Counted from the stretch's first letter, positions 44,326 through 53,496 are shown. The stretch: 64,000 nt of DNA from Soehngenia sp. (GCA_024637045.1 JAGXFX010000009.1:62001-126000), one strand, 5' to 3'. Program-made: numbers and translations. The notes: generated by a model from the letters alone, not told the origin.

Positions 44326-44877
44326 ATGATAAATATTGTGGCATTTGTGGGACCAAGTGGTTCCGGTAAAACAACTCTTGCAAAATACATGAATTTAAGA
44401 AAAGTCACAACTTTTACCACAAGACCCATTAGAAATGGTGAAAGGGATGGTATTGACTACTTTTTCATGGAGGACAAGGAATTCCGGCGTCTCTATGATG
44501 AAGGAGAGCTTCTTGAATACACAGAGTATAATGGGCACCTATACGGTATGGGAATAAAACCCTTGAGAGATTCAATCTCAAAGGGAGAGCTGCTTTCAAT
44601 TGTTGTGGACAAAAATGGCGCAACAAGGCTTAAAGAGCTATTTCCGGATAATCTTCTTGTTATTGGAATAAGGACACCACTTGAAGAATGTATTGAGAGA
44701 ATGGAAGAAAGAGGAGAGCCTGATGTATTAAGCAGAAGCAAACTATATAGTGAAGAGATTGATGCAATGACAGATATCGCTCATGTTATTATTCTTAATT
44801 CAAAAGACAATTGGTGGATGTCCAGGATAATAATAGAGGGAATTGGTAGTAAATTAGAAGAGACAAATGGGGTATAG
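44326..44877 (+). CDS. Guanylate-kinase-like protein
   Basis: 183-aa P-loop kinase. Walker A FVGPSGSGKTT at residues 6-16, then TTFTTRPIRNGERDGIDYFFM (GMP-binding Arg and Tyr region) and LEYTEYNGHLYG, as in guanylate kinase. The Walker A lacks the GKST ending of true Gmk (here GKTT), and the lid and C-terminus are divergent (GEPDVLSRSKLYSEEID). It may therefore be a second nucleotide kinase rather than the housekeeping enzyme. GAGGATG precedes the ATG. Confidence 0.72.
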   Translation: MINIVAFVGPSGSGKTTLAKYMNLRKVTTFTTRPIRNGERDGIDYFFMEDKEFRRLYDEGELLEYTEYNGHLYGMGIKPLRDSISKGELLSIVVDKNGATRLKELFPDNLLVIGIRTPLEECIERMEERGEPDVLSRSKLYSEEIDAMTDIAHVIILNSKDNWWMSRIIIEGIGSKLEETNGV

Positions 44878-44906
44878 GTTAAATATAATACAGAATGCAT
44901 CATTCT

Positions 44907-45452
44907 TTATGGGAAAATCATTCTTCCAATTATATTATCGCGAGGAAGCGCTTCGTACTCACGGCTGTCTGAGGATATAAGTCTGTTGTCACCCAGGATA
45001 TAAACGTGATTTTCAGGTACTGTATAGCTGTACTCCATGTCCCACTCAGGCATTTTTTCTTCATCTGCCTGTAGATTCAGTGGTAGTGTCATGCCGTTGA
45101 CATATTCCTCGTAAAGAGGAGTACCATTTCTATAGACAAGCCCGTTTTCAATAGTAATTTCATCGTGTTCAAGACCGATAATCCTTTTTATCATAAGAAC
45201 ATTATCCATGGAATCGGGAGCAGAGATAACGATTATATCTCCATAATGGAGTTTTTCATCTGGCATTCCGGGAAGGTAAGGAAGACTCCATACAACTACT
45301 TTATCACCGTCTGATAGAGTCGGAACCATTGAGTCTCCATTTATTCCAATAGTATCAAATGAAATTACTACCCCAGTAGTTAAGATTGCAGCTATCACGA
45401 AAAATATTATCAGTTTGCTGTTGAGACTTATTTTTGAGCTATCTGTATTCAT
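44907..45452 (-). CDS. lepB: Signal peptidase I
   Basis: Membrane-anchored serine protease that removes signal peptides outside the cytoplasm. 181 aa: one N-terminal helix (LIIFFVIAAILTTGVVI), catalytic Ser in GDSMVPTL, YGDIIVI, catalytic Lys in MIKRIIG and the box GDNRLISSDSREYEAL. ATG at 45452 has AAGGAGAAAACA upstream; the ATG at 45500 adds 16 residues without a ribosome site. Probably one of several signal peptidases in the genome. Confidence 0.92.
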   Translation of the reverse strand: MNTDSSKISLNSKLIIFFVIAAILTTGVVISFDTIGINGDSMVPTLSDGDKVVVWSLPYLPGMPDEKLHYGDIIVISAPDSMDNVLMIKRIIGLEHDEITIENGLVYRNGTPLYEEYVNGMTLPLNLQADEEKMPEWDMEYSYTVPENHVYILGDNRLISSDSREYEALPRDNIIGRMIFP

Positions 45453-45544
45453 TGTTTTCTCCTTGTCATTGTCAAATTTTAAGACAGTATAATTATACAT
45501 CTTGTTTGGTTTCAGTTCAACAAAGATGTGAAATGAAAGAAATT

Positions 45545-45573
45545 TTGAGAAAAAAACCTAGAATTGATATAAT
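45545..45573 (+). promoter_or_regulatory. Promoter of the XRE-cupin gene
   Basis: TTGAGA (45545-45550), 17-base spacer, TATAAT (45568-45573), about 30 bases before the start codon. Confidence 0.78.
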
Positions 45574-45603
45574 AGAAGTATAAATAAAGAAAAGGTGATT
45601 AAA

Positions 45604-46155
45604 ATGACAGATCCATCTACAAATGTCGGTACAGTACTAAGGAGAGTAAGGTCGGAAAGAGGATTGACTTTGGAGGGAACATCAGAACTGACAGGTGTCA
45701 GCAAAGCGATGCTTGGACAGATTGAAAGAGGAGAGTCCAATCCTAGAATATCAACGTTGTGGAAGATTTCTACTGGTCTTGGAATATCTTTTTCTGAACT
45801 TTTTGAGACAAAAGAGGAAGAAAAACTAGGTGTTGTGAATTTTGAAGAACAAGATCCTGTTTATGAATCAGAGGAGAAGATGATTCTGTACAATGTATTT
45901 CCATTTAATCCAGTAACGGGTTTTGAATATTTTTATATTAAGCTGCTTCCCAGTGCATTCCACAAATCGGCACCTCATAGAAGGTCGAGTCGCGAATATA
46001 TTGTGGTAACTGAAGGCAGACTGATAGTACAGGTAGATGATGAAAGCTATCAGATCAAAGCTCCTGCAGCATTTTCATTTAAGGCTGACAGGGAACACAG
46101 CTACTCCAATCCATTCGTTGAACCGGTGGTTTTTCAAAACATAATAAAATATTAG
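45604..46155 (+). CDS. XRE-family regulator with cupin domain
   Basis: 183 aa. N-terminal helix-turn-helix TVLRRVRSERGLTLEGTSELTGVSKAMLGQIERGESNPRISTLWKI (shown in part: GVSKAMLGQIERGESNP) and a C-terminal cupin with HKSAPHRRSSREYIVVTEGRL. Relatives sense small molecules such as polyamines or amino-acid products. ATG at 45604 sits seven bases after AAAGGTG. Stand-alone gene with its own promoter and terminator; target not visible. Confidence 0.85.
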   Translation: MTDPSTNVGTVLRRVRSERGLTLEGTSELTGVSKAMLGQIERGESNPRISTLWKISTGLGISFSELFETKEEEKLGVVNFEEQDPVYESEEKMILYNVFPFNPVTGFEYFYIKLLPSAFHKSAPHRRSSREYIVVTEGRLIVQVDDESYQIKAPAAFSFKADREHSYSNPFVEPVVFQNIIKY

Positions 46156-46184
46156 GGAATACTAGCAAAGAAATATCTATCATC

Positions 46185-46216
46185 ACTCCCGGATTTATTT
46201 TTCCGGGAGTTTTTTG
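46185..46216 (+). terminator. Terminator after the XRE-cupin gene
   Basis: ACTCCCGG (46185-46192) pairs with CCGGGAGT (46203-46210), then TTTTTT. Confidence 0.9.
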
Positions 46217-46261
46217 CATTCTATTTTGATGGGTATATTTTATATGTGAGGGGGTTGTTAT

Positions 46262-47704
46262 ATGCCGGGGGATGGAGAAAAACTTTTGGAAGCTGACAGA
46301 AATATTTCTGTTTTTATTGAGTATATGAAAAGTAGAGATAATGAGAGTCTGATCCTTGCAAGAAAAGCTTTAAGAAATATAAAAAGCTATTCCAGTACAA
46401 GAAAAGATAGGCAGGGGTACAGAATAAGAATAAAGTGCAAAAATGAAGAAAAGGTATTCAACTATTCTTTTCCGCATATATATGGGGAGTTTCTAAATGC
46501 AATAGTTGATAATATGGACCTGGAAAATGGTAAGACTGGATATCTTGAGAACACTGGCGGATTTTTACTGAATTATATGACTCCGAGAGGCTTCGATTCA
46601 CTTGGTTTAACACTTGATGATGATGAATGGGAAAAAAGTATTTTTGCTAATTTTCCAGTAATCAGAAGGGAATATTTGAAAAGAGAGCTTTCTCCTTTGA
46701 TGGATGGGAATGAGAATCCTCAAAAAGTGGACCGGTTAATTTGGATAGTTGACGATTACACTAGCGAAAAGAAATTCTTGGATAAATATCTTAAGAATCA
46801 AGATGTTGATATTATTATGCTGGTACCAGAAGGCATAAACATAAATCCAGAAGAGTTCCGTAAGAAGATTTTGTTGGGTAGGTCATTGGTATCTGAAAAA
46901 AATGATTTTCAAATTTTGATTCTGTCATCCAAGGATGAGATTGATCAGGAAGAGACAAGGATTCCTGAAGGGCTAGAGGTACTAAAGAGCAATTCTGCAA
47001 TACTTAAAGTAGACATGGACAAGTGCAGAGACAATAATGGATTTATGTACACAGAGGAAGGACACTATTTCGTTGAAACCTTGAAACAGTATGAAAATAA
47101 CGAGGATTTAAGATATGAGGAATCGTATCTTAAGGAATATTATGAAAAGTTTCAACCTGACAATCGAAGAGACAATTACCTTTGGGAAGAGGGATTAGAT
47201 TGTTTTCCAATGGATCATGGATGGTTGTATGATCCATGGAGAAGAACGGCCAATCCCCCTTTGAGAAAAAAGAGATTCGAAACAAGAAAGGGAGGAAATC
47301 ATAATATCGGTCCAAATACTGAAGAATTCGGTCATGCTGAGTTCAATAGGCTAAAAGGAGCTTATAATGCATTGAAGGAGAAGGGCTATAATCCGGATTT
47401 CTTTGTAGATGGATATATTACGGGATATTTACTCGTTCGGAAGGACGATTATAGATTCGTTGCCAGCGAAGGTCAGCACAGGATAGCTGCTCTTGCAGCG
47501 CTGGGATATGATAGCTTTATCTGCAGATTTGATCTCAAACCCTGGACAAACGAGACGGTATTCTATAACCAGGCAAGTAAGTGGCCTCAGGTAAAGGCTG
47601 GGATTTTCACACCAAGAGTTGCAAAGATGTGCTTCGAACATTTTTTTAGAATAGACAACAACACGAGGCTAATAGAACATCTAAAAAGGATGTCTTCAAA
47701 TTGA
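46262..47704 (+). CDS. Unrecognised 480-aa protein with ParB/sulfiredoxin-like C-terminal motif
   Basis: No family recognised for the first 350 residues, which are hydrophilic, rich in Asp/Glu/Lys/Asn and without signal or membrane segments. They include a possible Rossmann-like stretch (VDRLIWIVDDYTSEKKF..DVDIIMLVPEG). Residues about 365-430 read GHAEFNRLKGAYNALKEKGYNPD, YITGYLLVRKDDYRFVASEGQHRIAALAALGYD (key GQHRIAAL). That resembles the ParB/Srx fold, whose G.HR loop binds nucleotide. Enzyme or nucleotide-binding switch is inferred only. A short GAGGGGG precedes the ATG. It ends inside a terminator shared with the opposite gene. Confidence 0.6.
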   Translation: MPGDGEKLLEADRNISVFIEYMKSRDNESLILARKALRNIKSYSSTRKDRQGYRIRIKCKNEEKVFNYSFPHIYGEFLNAIVDNMDLENGKTGYLENTGGFLLNYMTPRGFDSLGLTLDDDEWEKSIFANFPVIRREYLKRELSPLMDGNENPQKVDRLIWIVDDYTSEKKFLDKYLKNQDVDIIMLVPEGININPEEFRKKILLGRSLVSEKNDFQILILSSKDEIDQEETRIPEGLEVLKSNSAILKVDMDKCRDNNGFMYTEEGHYFVETLKQYENNEDLRYEESYLKEYYEKFQPDNRRDNYLWEEGLDCFPMDHGWLYDPWRRTANPPLRKKRFETRKGGNHNIGPNTEEFGHAEFNRLKGAYNALKEKGYNPDFFVDGYITGYLLVRKDDYRFVASEGQHRIAALAALGYDSFICRFDLKPWTNETVFYNQASKWPQVKAGIFTPRVAKMCFEHFFRIDNNTRLIEHLKRMSSN

Positions 47705-47720
47705 AGACATCCAAATTTTT
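47688..47720. terminator. Bidirectional terminator overlapping the 480-aa gene stop
   Basis: GGATGTCTTCAA (47688-47699) and TTGAAGACATCC (47701-47712) form a 12-bp perfect stem followed by AAATTTTT. Confidence 0.85.
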
Positions 47721-48519
47721 AGTATTTAAACGATATTGTCTTTGTTGCCTCATCCCAGAATACTTCCGCTCCAAGGGTTTCAGCCACAAATCTTACTGGG
47801 ACCATGGTCCTGCCTGTCCCTGGGATTATTTTTGCTCTGACACTGTCATTATCAGGGTCTACTAGTTGGAAATCTCCGTTGACCCTTGCAAGGTTACTAT
47901 CTATCCAAAGCTCAATCATATCATCGCCTTTTTGAATTGTAACTCTCCTGTCTTCAGCATCCCACAGTACTTCTGCACCCATTGCCTGTGCAATAAATCT
48001 TACTGGTAGTATGGTTCTGCCTTCCTCAATCATTGGAGGAGCATCCAATCTTGCTCTTTCGTCATTTACAAAGTAGAATTCCCTGTCTACTCTTAATAGA
48101 GCCATGTTTGTTCTGTCGGTTCTAAGATCAAATACTCTTTCATCTGTATCCCACTCATTTTGAATTTCATCTGAATATTCATCAGAAAAGTCATACATTG
48201 AGTAGTCTGAGATTCCATCAGTATTCTCGTCAGAGATTTCATCATCCATCATTTCATCTGATATATCGTCCATTGTTTCATCCATCATTTCATCAGATGA
48301 ATCATCAACTAACATTGCAACTTCACTTTGAGGTGAAATCTCGTTGGTGTAGGTTGAGCTGGCTTCAACTGCTGATGCTGGTGTCATAAGCTTTGCAGCT
48401 ATGAGAGCAGTAGCCATTGTAGTGGCTGCAGACCTCTTTATCAACCTTCTTCTTTTTTCCTGTGTCTGTTTCCAAATTTTATTCTGTCTTTCCAGGTGAT
48501 TCGATAGTCTTTTTGACAT
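47719..48519 (-). CDS. Copper-amine-oxidase N-terminal-domain surface protein with acidic Met-rich linker
   Basis: 266 aa. The basic N-terminus (KRRRLIKRS) leads into a signal sequence ending near PASA/VEA. Residues about 70-125 are a linker of repeats on the theme SDEMMDD (SDEMMDETMDDISDEMMDDE). The rest is two copies of the stalk domain: FDLRTD..LPVRFIAQAMGAEVLWDAEDRRVTI and ARVNGD..VPVRFVAETLGAEVFWDEATKTISF. Such domains decorate Firmicute envelope proteins and are not oxidases. The ATG follows AAGGAGAAGTT. Function unknown; the Met/Asp cluster could bind metal. Confidence 0.8.
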   Translation of the reverse strand: MSKRLSNHLERQNKIWKQTQEKRRRLIKRSAATTMATALIAAKLMTPASAVEASSTYTNEISPQSEVAMLVDDSSDEMMDETMDDISDEMMDDEISDENTDGISDYSMYDFSDEYSDEIQNEWDTDERVFDLRTDRTNMALLRVDREFYFVNDERARLDAPPMIEEGRTILPVRFIAQAMGAEVLWDAEDRRVTIQKGDDMIELWIDSNLARVNGDFQLVDPDNDSVRAKIIPGTGRTMVPVRFVAETLGAEVFWDEATKTISFKY

Positions 48520-48718
48520 TTTAACTTCTCCTTTCGTGGTACAAGTATTATAGGTTTACATAATACCTAACTTACTTATACCCGGAGAAGGTATTAACAA
48601 ACAAAAAATCATAATTTGTCGCTTGTTGTGTAAATCCAGGGTATAATCATTGGAAAGAGAATAAAATTAACAAAAGACAACTGAGCTTTATAAATACATA
48701 GAAGTGGTAGGTGTAAAT

Positions 48719-49876
48719 ATGAATAATATTATGGATTACCTTGATTGGAGAGGAGACCTTGATTTTTCACGGGATCCCTTGAATGAAGTAGACAGTTTGA
48801 TACTTTCGATCCTCAGCTACAATGATTTTGAAGGAATAGTTCCCGGACCGGGAGAAAAGGGTACAATAAGCTTAAGGGAAGCAGCCAAGATATTTAAGGA
48901 ACAAAAAGATGTTTCCCATCTGGAGGATATACCTTTCCTTAATGAAATTCCTGATTTACTCCATAAAGCTGCTGAAACAGAACGGTTTGGAAATCTTGCC
49001 GCAACATGGTACATAAACCAAATTGATCCAGAGGCAACCAAGCAATTTGCAGCTGTGTTTTTTAAACTTACAAATAAGATCAATTATATTGCATTCAGAG
49101 GAACAGATGACTCCCTTGCAGGATGGAAGGAGGATCTTCAGATGAGCTTTATGGAAGAGGTCCAGTCCCAAAAGGAGGCAGTTGCATATACCAAAAGGGC
49201 TATAATGGCAATGAAAGGTGATTTTATCCTGGGAGGACATTCAAAGGGAGGGAATCTAGCAATTTACGCTGCATTGAAGATGAACGAGTTGAATAAATCG
49301 AGAATAATCGAAATATATAACAATGACGGGCCGGGTTTTCAGTCGGAGGTAGTTGAGGGGGAAAATTACAGAAGTATAAGGGACATGATACACACATTCC
49401 TGCCGGAGTCATCAATAGTGGGAATGCTTCTTGAACAGGGAACATACTATGACATAGTAAAAAGCACGGGCCTTGCCGTAACCCAGCATAATCCTTTTCT
49501 GTGGGAAGTTGCCGGAAATGGATTTGTTCTGGCGAACAGTTTAACCAAGGAAAGTCTTAATATCAACACGACTATTAGGGCTTGGGTAACAAAGTTATCC
49601 AAGGATGAAAAGAAAGCCTTTGTTGATGCATTGTTTGATGTGTTGAATGAAACTGGAGCCAATTCGTTGGCAGAACTAAACCATGAAAGACTCGGTGCTG
49701 CAGATGCAATGATTAAGGCACTGAAGACCATGGATCCTGTAACAAAGGATCACCTAAAGGATACAATTGACATTCTTTTTCAAGAGGCAAGAAAGGTAAT
49801 TAAAAAGTCTATTGCAGATGATTTTGACGCCCTGCTTTCCCGTAGGAAATCCAGGAAGAAGAAAGAACAGGAGTAG
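48719..49876 (+). CDS. Lipase-like alpha/beta hydrolase (DUF2974/Mbeg1-like)
   Basis: 385 aa, no signal peptide. The N-terminus has DWRGDLDFSRDPLNEVDSLILSILSYNDF, typical of this group; IAFRGTDDSLAGWKEDL resembles the class 3 lipase strand; GGHSKGGNLAIYAA contains the nucleophile elbow Ser. IEIYNNDGPGF supplies the likely catalytic Asp. The last 100 residues are helical and Lys-rich. Cytosolic esterase of unknown substrate. ATG at 48719 follows AGGTG by five bases. Confidence 0.8.
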   Translation: MNNIMDYLDWRGDLDFSRDPLNEVDSLILSILSYNDFEGIVPGPGEKGTISLREAAKIFKEQKDVSHLEDIPFLNEIPDLLHKAAETERFGNLAATWYINQIDPEATKQFAAVFFKLTNKINYIAFRGTDDSLAGWKEDLQMSFMEEVQSQKEAVAYTKRAIMAMKGDFILGGHSKGGNLAIYAALKMNELNKSRIIEIYNNDGPGFQSEVVEGENYRSIRDMIHTFLPESSIVGMLLEQGTYYDIVKSTGLAVTQHNPFLWEVAGNGFVLANSLTKESLNINTTIRAWVTKLSKDEKKAFVDALFDVLNETGANSLAELNHERLGAADAMIKALKTMDPVTKDHLKDTIDILFQEARKVIKKSIADDFDALLSRRKSRKKKEQE

Positions 49877-49922
49877 ACTGCTGGATGATACTAGAGGACC
49901 TTACTATTAAAGGAGATGAAAA

Positions 49923-51383
49923 ATGATTAATTATGATGCAATCAAAGGACTGGAAGAAAAAAACTTCTGGAAGCATTTTGCAGACATTTCAGTGATTCCA
50001 AGGGGATCTGGAGTGCCATCAAATCAAAAAGGCATTAGCAACTATATTTTCTCCTTTGTACAAGGTTTAGGTCTTGATTCATACCAAGATGATCATCTTA
50101 ATGTGGTTGCAAGAAAACCTGCATCAAAAGGATACGAGGAGGAACCACCTGTTATGATTCAGGCACATCTGGATATGGTGTGTGAAAAGGAACTGTACTC
50201 TAATCATGATTTTAAAAGAGACCCAATTAGACTGATAAGGGAGGGCGATACCATCATGGCGGATGGTACGACTCTTGGAGCTGACGATGGCATTGGAGTG
50301 GCATTCATTATGTCAATTCTTGAAGATCAAAATCTTAAGCATCCAGAGATTGAGGCAGTATTTACAACAGATGAAGAGACTGACATGGGAGGAGCCTTCA
50401 ATCTGGATTATTCAAAAATAAAGAGCAGGCTTATTCTAAATCTTGATGCTGAGGCAATCGGGGTGTGTGGTTCGGGAGAGCTCGAGTTTGAGATGAGTAT
50501 TCCTATTAAAAGAGAACCTGTCATGAAGAAATCTGAATTATGCAGAATAAAAATTGGAGGTCTTAAGGGTGGACACTCTGGGATGAATTCCATGGATGAA
50601 AGAGGCAATGCAATACTTATACTAACGAGATTGATTCTTGCGTTACAAAATAAGGTTGACTTCAGACTGGCTGATATAACAGGTGGACAAGGAATGTCTT
50701 CGGCATTTGCAAGAAATTCAACCTGTGTTATTTCTTATCCAGCCGTTGCAAGAGATGATGTCACAAGAATCTTGGAAGAAGAATTTGCAGTTATAAAAAA
50801 AGAGTTGGAAAGAAGAGACCCTGGGGTTAAAATGGATTTGATCCCTGAAGTTGAGATTTATGACTATGTAATTGATGAGAAGTCCCAAAATAAATTATTG
50901 GATCTCTTAACAATCCTGCCAGATGGTCTATTCTCATTGAATAGAGAGTTTCAAGGAGCCATGGAGTCTGCTACAAATATTGGAGTAATTGAAACAGATG
51001 AAAAAATGGTATTCGTAACAATGCTTATCAGAAGCTTTCTTCCAGGCAAGAAGTACTTTTTGCTTCGAAAGGCAGTACGATTATGTGAGCTGTTGGGAAT
51101 AAGACACAGTATTGGAAGAGATCTACCACACTGGGAATATAATGTTAGTGAAAAGCTGATGAAAATATTAAATGATGTGTATCCTGATACTGAATTCCAC
51201 GCTAGTCAGGGTACCTTGGAAGCGGGTATATTTAATATGAATATTTCTGAGTCAACTGTAATATCCCTGGGTTCACCATACTACGAAGCGCATTCACCCA
51301 GCGAATATCTTTCCATAGCGGAAACCGAAGATTACTGGGATATGCTTGTAAGCTTCCTTGAAAGACTGAAGAATGGGGAATAG
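49923..51383 (+). CDS. pepD: Aminoacyl-histidine dipeptidase (Xaa-His dipeptidase, M20C)
   Basis: 486-aa cytosolic zinc dipeptidase. Metal and catalytic residues appear in MIQAHLDMVCEK (His, Asp), GTTLGADDGIGVA (bridging Asp), TTDEETDMGGA (general base Glu-Glu) and the terminal SPYYEAHSPSEYLS His. GGLKGGHSGMN is the dimerisation-domain signature of PepD. It breaks imported dipeptides, including carnosine-type ones. AAGGAGATGAAAA precedes the ATG. Confidence 0.94.
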   Translation: MINYDAIKGLEEKNFWKHFADISVIPRGSGVPSNQKGISNYIFSFVQGLGLDSYQDDHLNVVARKPASKGYEEEPPVMIQAHLDMVCEKELYSNHDFKRDPIRLIREGDTIMADGTTLGADDGIGVAFIMSILEDQNLKHPEIEAVFTTDEETDMGGAFNLDYSKIKSRLILNLDAEAIGVCGSGELEFEMSIPIKREPVMKKSELCRIKIGGLKGGHSGMNSMDERGNAILILTRLILALQNKVDFRLADITGGQGMSSAFARNSTCVISYPAVARDDVTRILEEEFAVIKKELERRDPGVKMDLIPEVEIYDYVIDEKSQNKLLDLLTILPDGLFSLNREFQGAMESATNIGVIETDEKMVFVTMLIRSFLPGKKYFLLRKAVRLCELLGIRHSIGRDLPHWEYNVSEKLMKILNDVYPDTEFHASQGTLEAGIFNMNISESTVISLGSPYYEAHSPSEYLSIAETEDYWDMLVSFLERLKNGE

Positions 51384-51418
51384 CAACATGATTTGCTTAA
51401 GCAAAAGGAGATAGATAT

Positions 51419-51871
51419 ATGTTTGGAAAAAAGACACCTTGGTTACTTGTGCTCGCCTGGATGGCTCTAATATTTTTCCTAAGTAGTCAGCAGGCTGCTG
51501 ATTCAAATCAGCTGAGTACAGGTATTACAAAAATCATTGTCGATTTGATTTCTGGAGTGTTCCCTGGACTTTCACCCCAGCTCGAGTGGCTTAATCACAT
51601 CGTAAGAAAAAACGCTCATTTTATTGCATATTTTATCTTGGGATTGTTGCAGATAAATGCATTATATGCAAATGGTCTGAGAGGCAGGAAGGCATTTATT
51701 ATTGCTCTTCTTATATGTTTTCTATATGCTGCATCAGATGAATTCCACCAGACACTTGTTCCCGGCAGAAGCGGTGAGTTGAGGGATGTTTTCATAGACA
51801 CCACAGGAGCCCTTTCAGCAATAGGAGTATATACTATTGGAAGAATGAAATTGAGAAAATCAATCACTTAG
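51419..51871 (+). CDS. VanZ-family membrane protein
   Basis: 150 aa, four helices. It has the VanZ pattern LSSQQAADSNQLS after helix 1, HIVRKNAHFIAYFILG, and ASDEFHQTLVPGRSGELRDVFIDTTGA. Founding member VanZ confers low-level teicoplanin resistance; most homologues are uncharacterised. It follows pepD by 35 bases with AAAGGAG and precedes the SOUL gene by 13, so these three are likely co-transcribed. Confidence 0.88.
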   Translation: MFGKKTPWLLVLAWMALIFFLSSQQAADSNQLSTGITKIIVDLISGVFPGLSPQLEWLNHIVRKNAHFIAYFILGLLQINALYANGLRGRKAFIIALLICFLYAASDEFHQTLVPGRSGELRDVFIDTTGALSAIGVYTIGRMKLRKSIT

Positions 51872-51884
51872 GGAGGAACTAGAT

Positions 51885-52403
51885 ATGGGCATTTATGAAA
51901 GCCCGGAGTATAAGGTCGTTAAAGAATTTGGAGATGTTGAAATTAGAAAATACTCGTCATATAGCATAGTTACCTATGAGAATCCCGATGACCGGAACTC
52001 AAACCAGGGTTTCTCAAATCTATTTTCATATATTTCAAAGGACAACGAAAAAAAAGAAAAAATCAGTATGACAGTTCCTGTAATTGATGAAAAGAAGCCA
52101 GGGATTAAAACCATGTCATTTGTTGTACCTTCGAAATTCAATCAAGATGAAATTCCACTGCCAAAGAGTGATTTTCTAAGCGTAAAAACGATTGAAGAAG
52201 GATACTTTGCAGTTATAAGATTCAGGGGTAATCCTACAGAAAATAAGATATTGGAAAATGAAGAGAAGCTCAAGGAATTTGTTGAAAAGAAGGGATACAA
52301 AGAGTTGTCCAATTATTACAATGCATTCTTCGATCCACCATTTCAGCTGCCGTTTCTAAAGAAGAGTGAAATAATGGTTAGAATAGAGTATCAGGATGAA
52401 TAG
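51885..52403 (+). CDS. SOUL heme-binding family protein
   Basis: 172 aa. YESPEYKVVKEFGDVEIRKY is the characteristic opening, followed by FSNLFSYISKDNEKKEKISMTVPV and FVVPSKF, and the family's SEIMVRI end. SOUL proteins bind heme or porphyrin in some eukaryotes; role in anaerobic bacteria is not known. GGGAGGAACTAGAT precedes the ATG. Followed by a terminator. Confidence 0.87.
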   Translation: MGIYESPEYKVVKEFGDVEIRKYSSYSIVTYENPDDRNSNQGFSNLFSYISKDNEKKEKISMTVPVIDEKKPGIKTMSFVVPSKFNQDEIPLPKSDFLSVKTIEEGYFAVIRFRGNPTENKILENEEKLKEFVEKKGYKELSNYYNAFFDPPFQLPFLKKSEIMVRIEYQDE

Positions 52404-52422
52404 AACTGAACAAGCAATTTAT

Positions 52423-52449
52423 GGCCTGCTGAGGATAGCAGGTCTTTTT
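52423..52449 (+). terminator. Terminator after the SOUL gene
   Basis: GGCCTGCT (52423-52430) pairs with AGCAGGTC (52437-52444), then TTTTTG. Confidence 0.85.
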
Positions 52450-52592
52450 GTGTAATTAAGTTTTTTTATAAGGAAAATAGGTTTATAGAAAAATCTAATA
52501 TCTGTTTCATAAGAAAACATAAGATGGTAGTATAGATTTTAGGAGTAGTTATATGCTTAATTTTGAAATACACTATACATAAGGGGTAGATC

Positions 52593-53435
52593 ATGAGAAT
52601 TGAATTTCATTCAGATACAGCAAAAAAGAGTAATGAGGATATATATGGATTAACCAAGATGAGTGCATATGTAATAGATGGTGCATCTGCATTGACAGAT
52701 AGAAGTTTTACACCAGATGGAAACGATGTAAGCTGGATGGTTCATTGGTGGAAAGGTTATTTGGACAACAACATCGATGATATGACAAAAACCATACAGG
52801 AGATTTTAAGAGAGGGAATAAGAAGACTAAACAGTGAATATCGTAAATTTGTGGATTTAGATACTTTAGAGCCACATGAACAATTATCAGCTGGAATAGC
52901 CATTGTTAGAAAGAATGGTGAGACCCTGGAAGCATACGTTCTTGGAGATGTTGAAATAACCATTGAGGATAAATCCGGTGAATGCAGTATTGTCACAGAC
53001 AACTCAATCAAAGGGCTTGATCTGGAAGTGATTGAGTTGATGAGGAGGAATCACCAAAGAGAGCATCAGGTTGTTTTTCGAGGATTCACTCAGGAAGAGT
53101 TGAGCTTTCTTGTTAACAACAGGAAAAAGATGAATTCCCCAGGTGGTTACTTTATATTAAGCCATAATATAGATGCCGTTGACATGGGAATATTCAAGTC
53201 GTTTCAAATCAGTGAAATTGAAAAATGCCTACTTGCAACAGATGGAATTGTCCCTCTCAATGTTAAATATTCGAGAAAAAACCTACTTGAGCGAATAAGA
53301 TCTAATGGAGTAAGGGAGATAATAAAGGAGTTAAGAAGACTTGAAGTTTCTGATAGAGAGAAACAGGCCATAGGACGTCTAAAGACTCATGATGATGCCA
53401 CTTTGGTTTATCTGGATTTTGGATTCCAGCCATAA
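52593..53435 (+). CDS. PP2C-like protein phosphatase domain protein
   Basis: 280 aa. The order KKSNEDIYG, AYVIDGASALTD, YVLGDVEITIED, CLLATDGIVPL and KTHDDATLVYLDF follows PP2C metal-binding motifs: Asp in DGA, GD before the mid strand, ATDG, and HDDAT at the end. It may therefore dephosphorylate Ser/Thr or act on another phosphate. No partner kinase lies nearby. The start ATG has GGGGTAGATC upstream. Confidence 0.75.
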   Translation: MRIEFHSDTAKKSNEDIYGLTKMSAYVIDGASALTDRSFTPDGNDVSWMVHWWKGYLDNNIDDMTKTIQEILREGIRRLNSEYRKFVDLDTLEPHEQLSAGIAIVRKNGETLEAYVLGDVEITIEDKSGECSIVTDNSIKGLDLEVIELMRRNHQREHQVVFRGFTQEELSFLVNNRKKMNSPGGYFILSHNIDAVDMGIFKSFQISEIEKCLLATDGIVPLNVKYSRKNLLERIRSNGVREIIKELRRLEVSDREKQAIGRLKTHDDATLVYLDFGFQP

Positions 53436-53473
53436 AGAAAATATAAAAGATTAAAAAAATGAATTACTAACAT

Positions 53474-53496
53474 GGGGCCATAAGGCTCCTTTTTTG
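53474..53496 (+). terminator. Terminator after the phosphatase gene
   Basis: GGGGCC (53474-53479), ATAA loop, GGCTCC (53484-53489), then TTTTTT. Confidence 0.82.

Noticed and set aside
48198-48389. Repeated TCATC/TTCATCC units that look like a short tandem array or CRISPR
   Set aside because: They are the reverse complement of the acidic Met-rich codons of the surface-protein gene; no spacer-repeat order.
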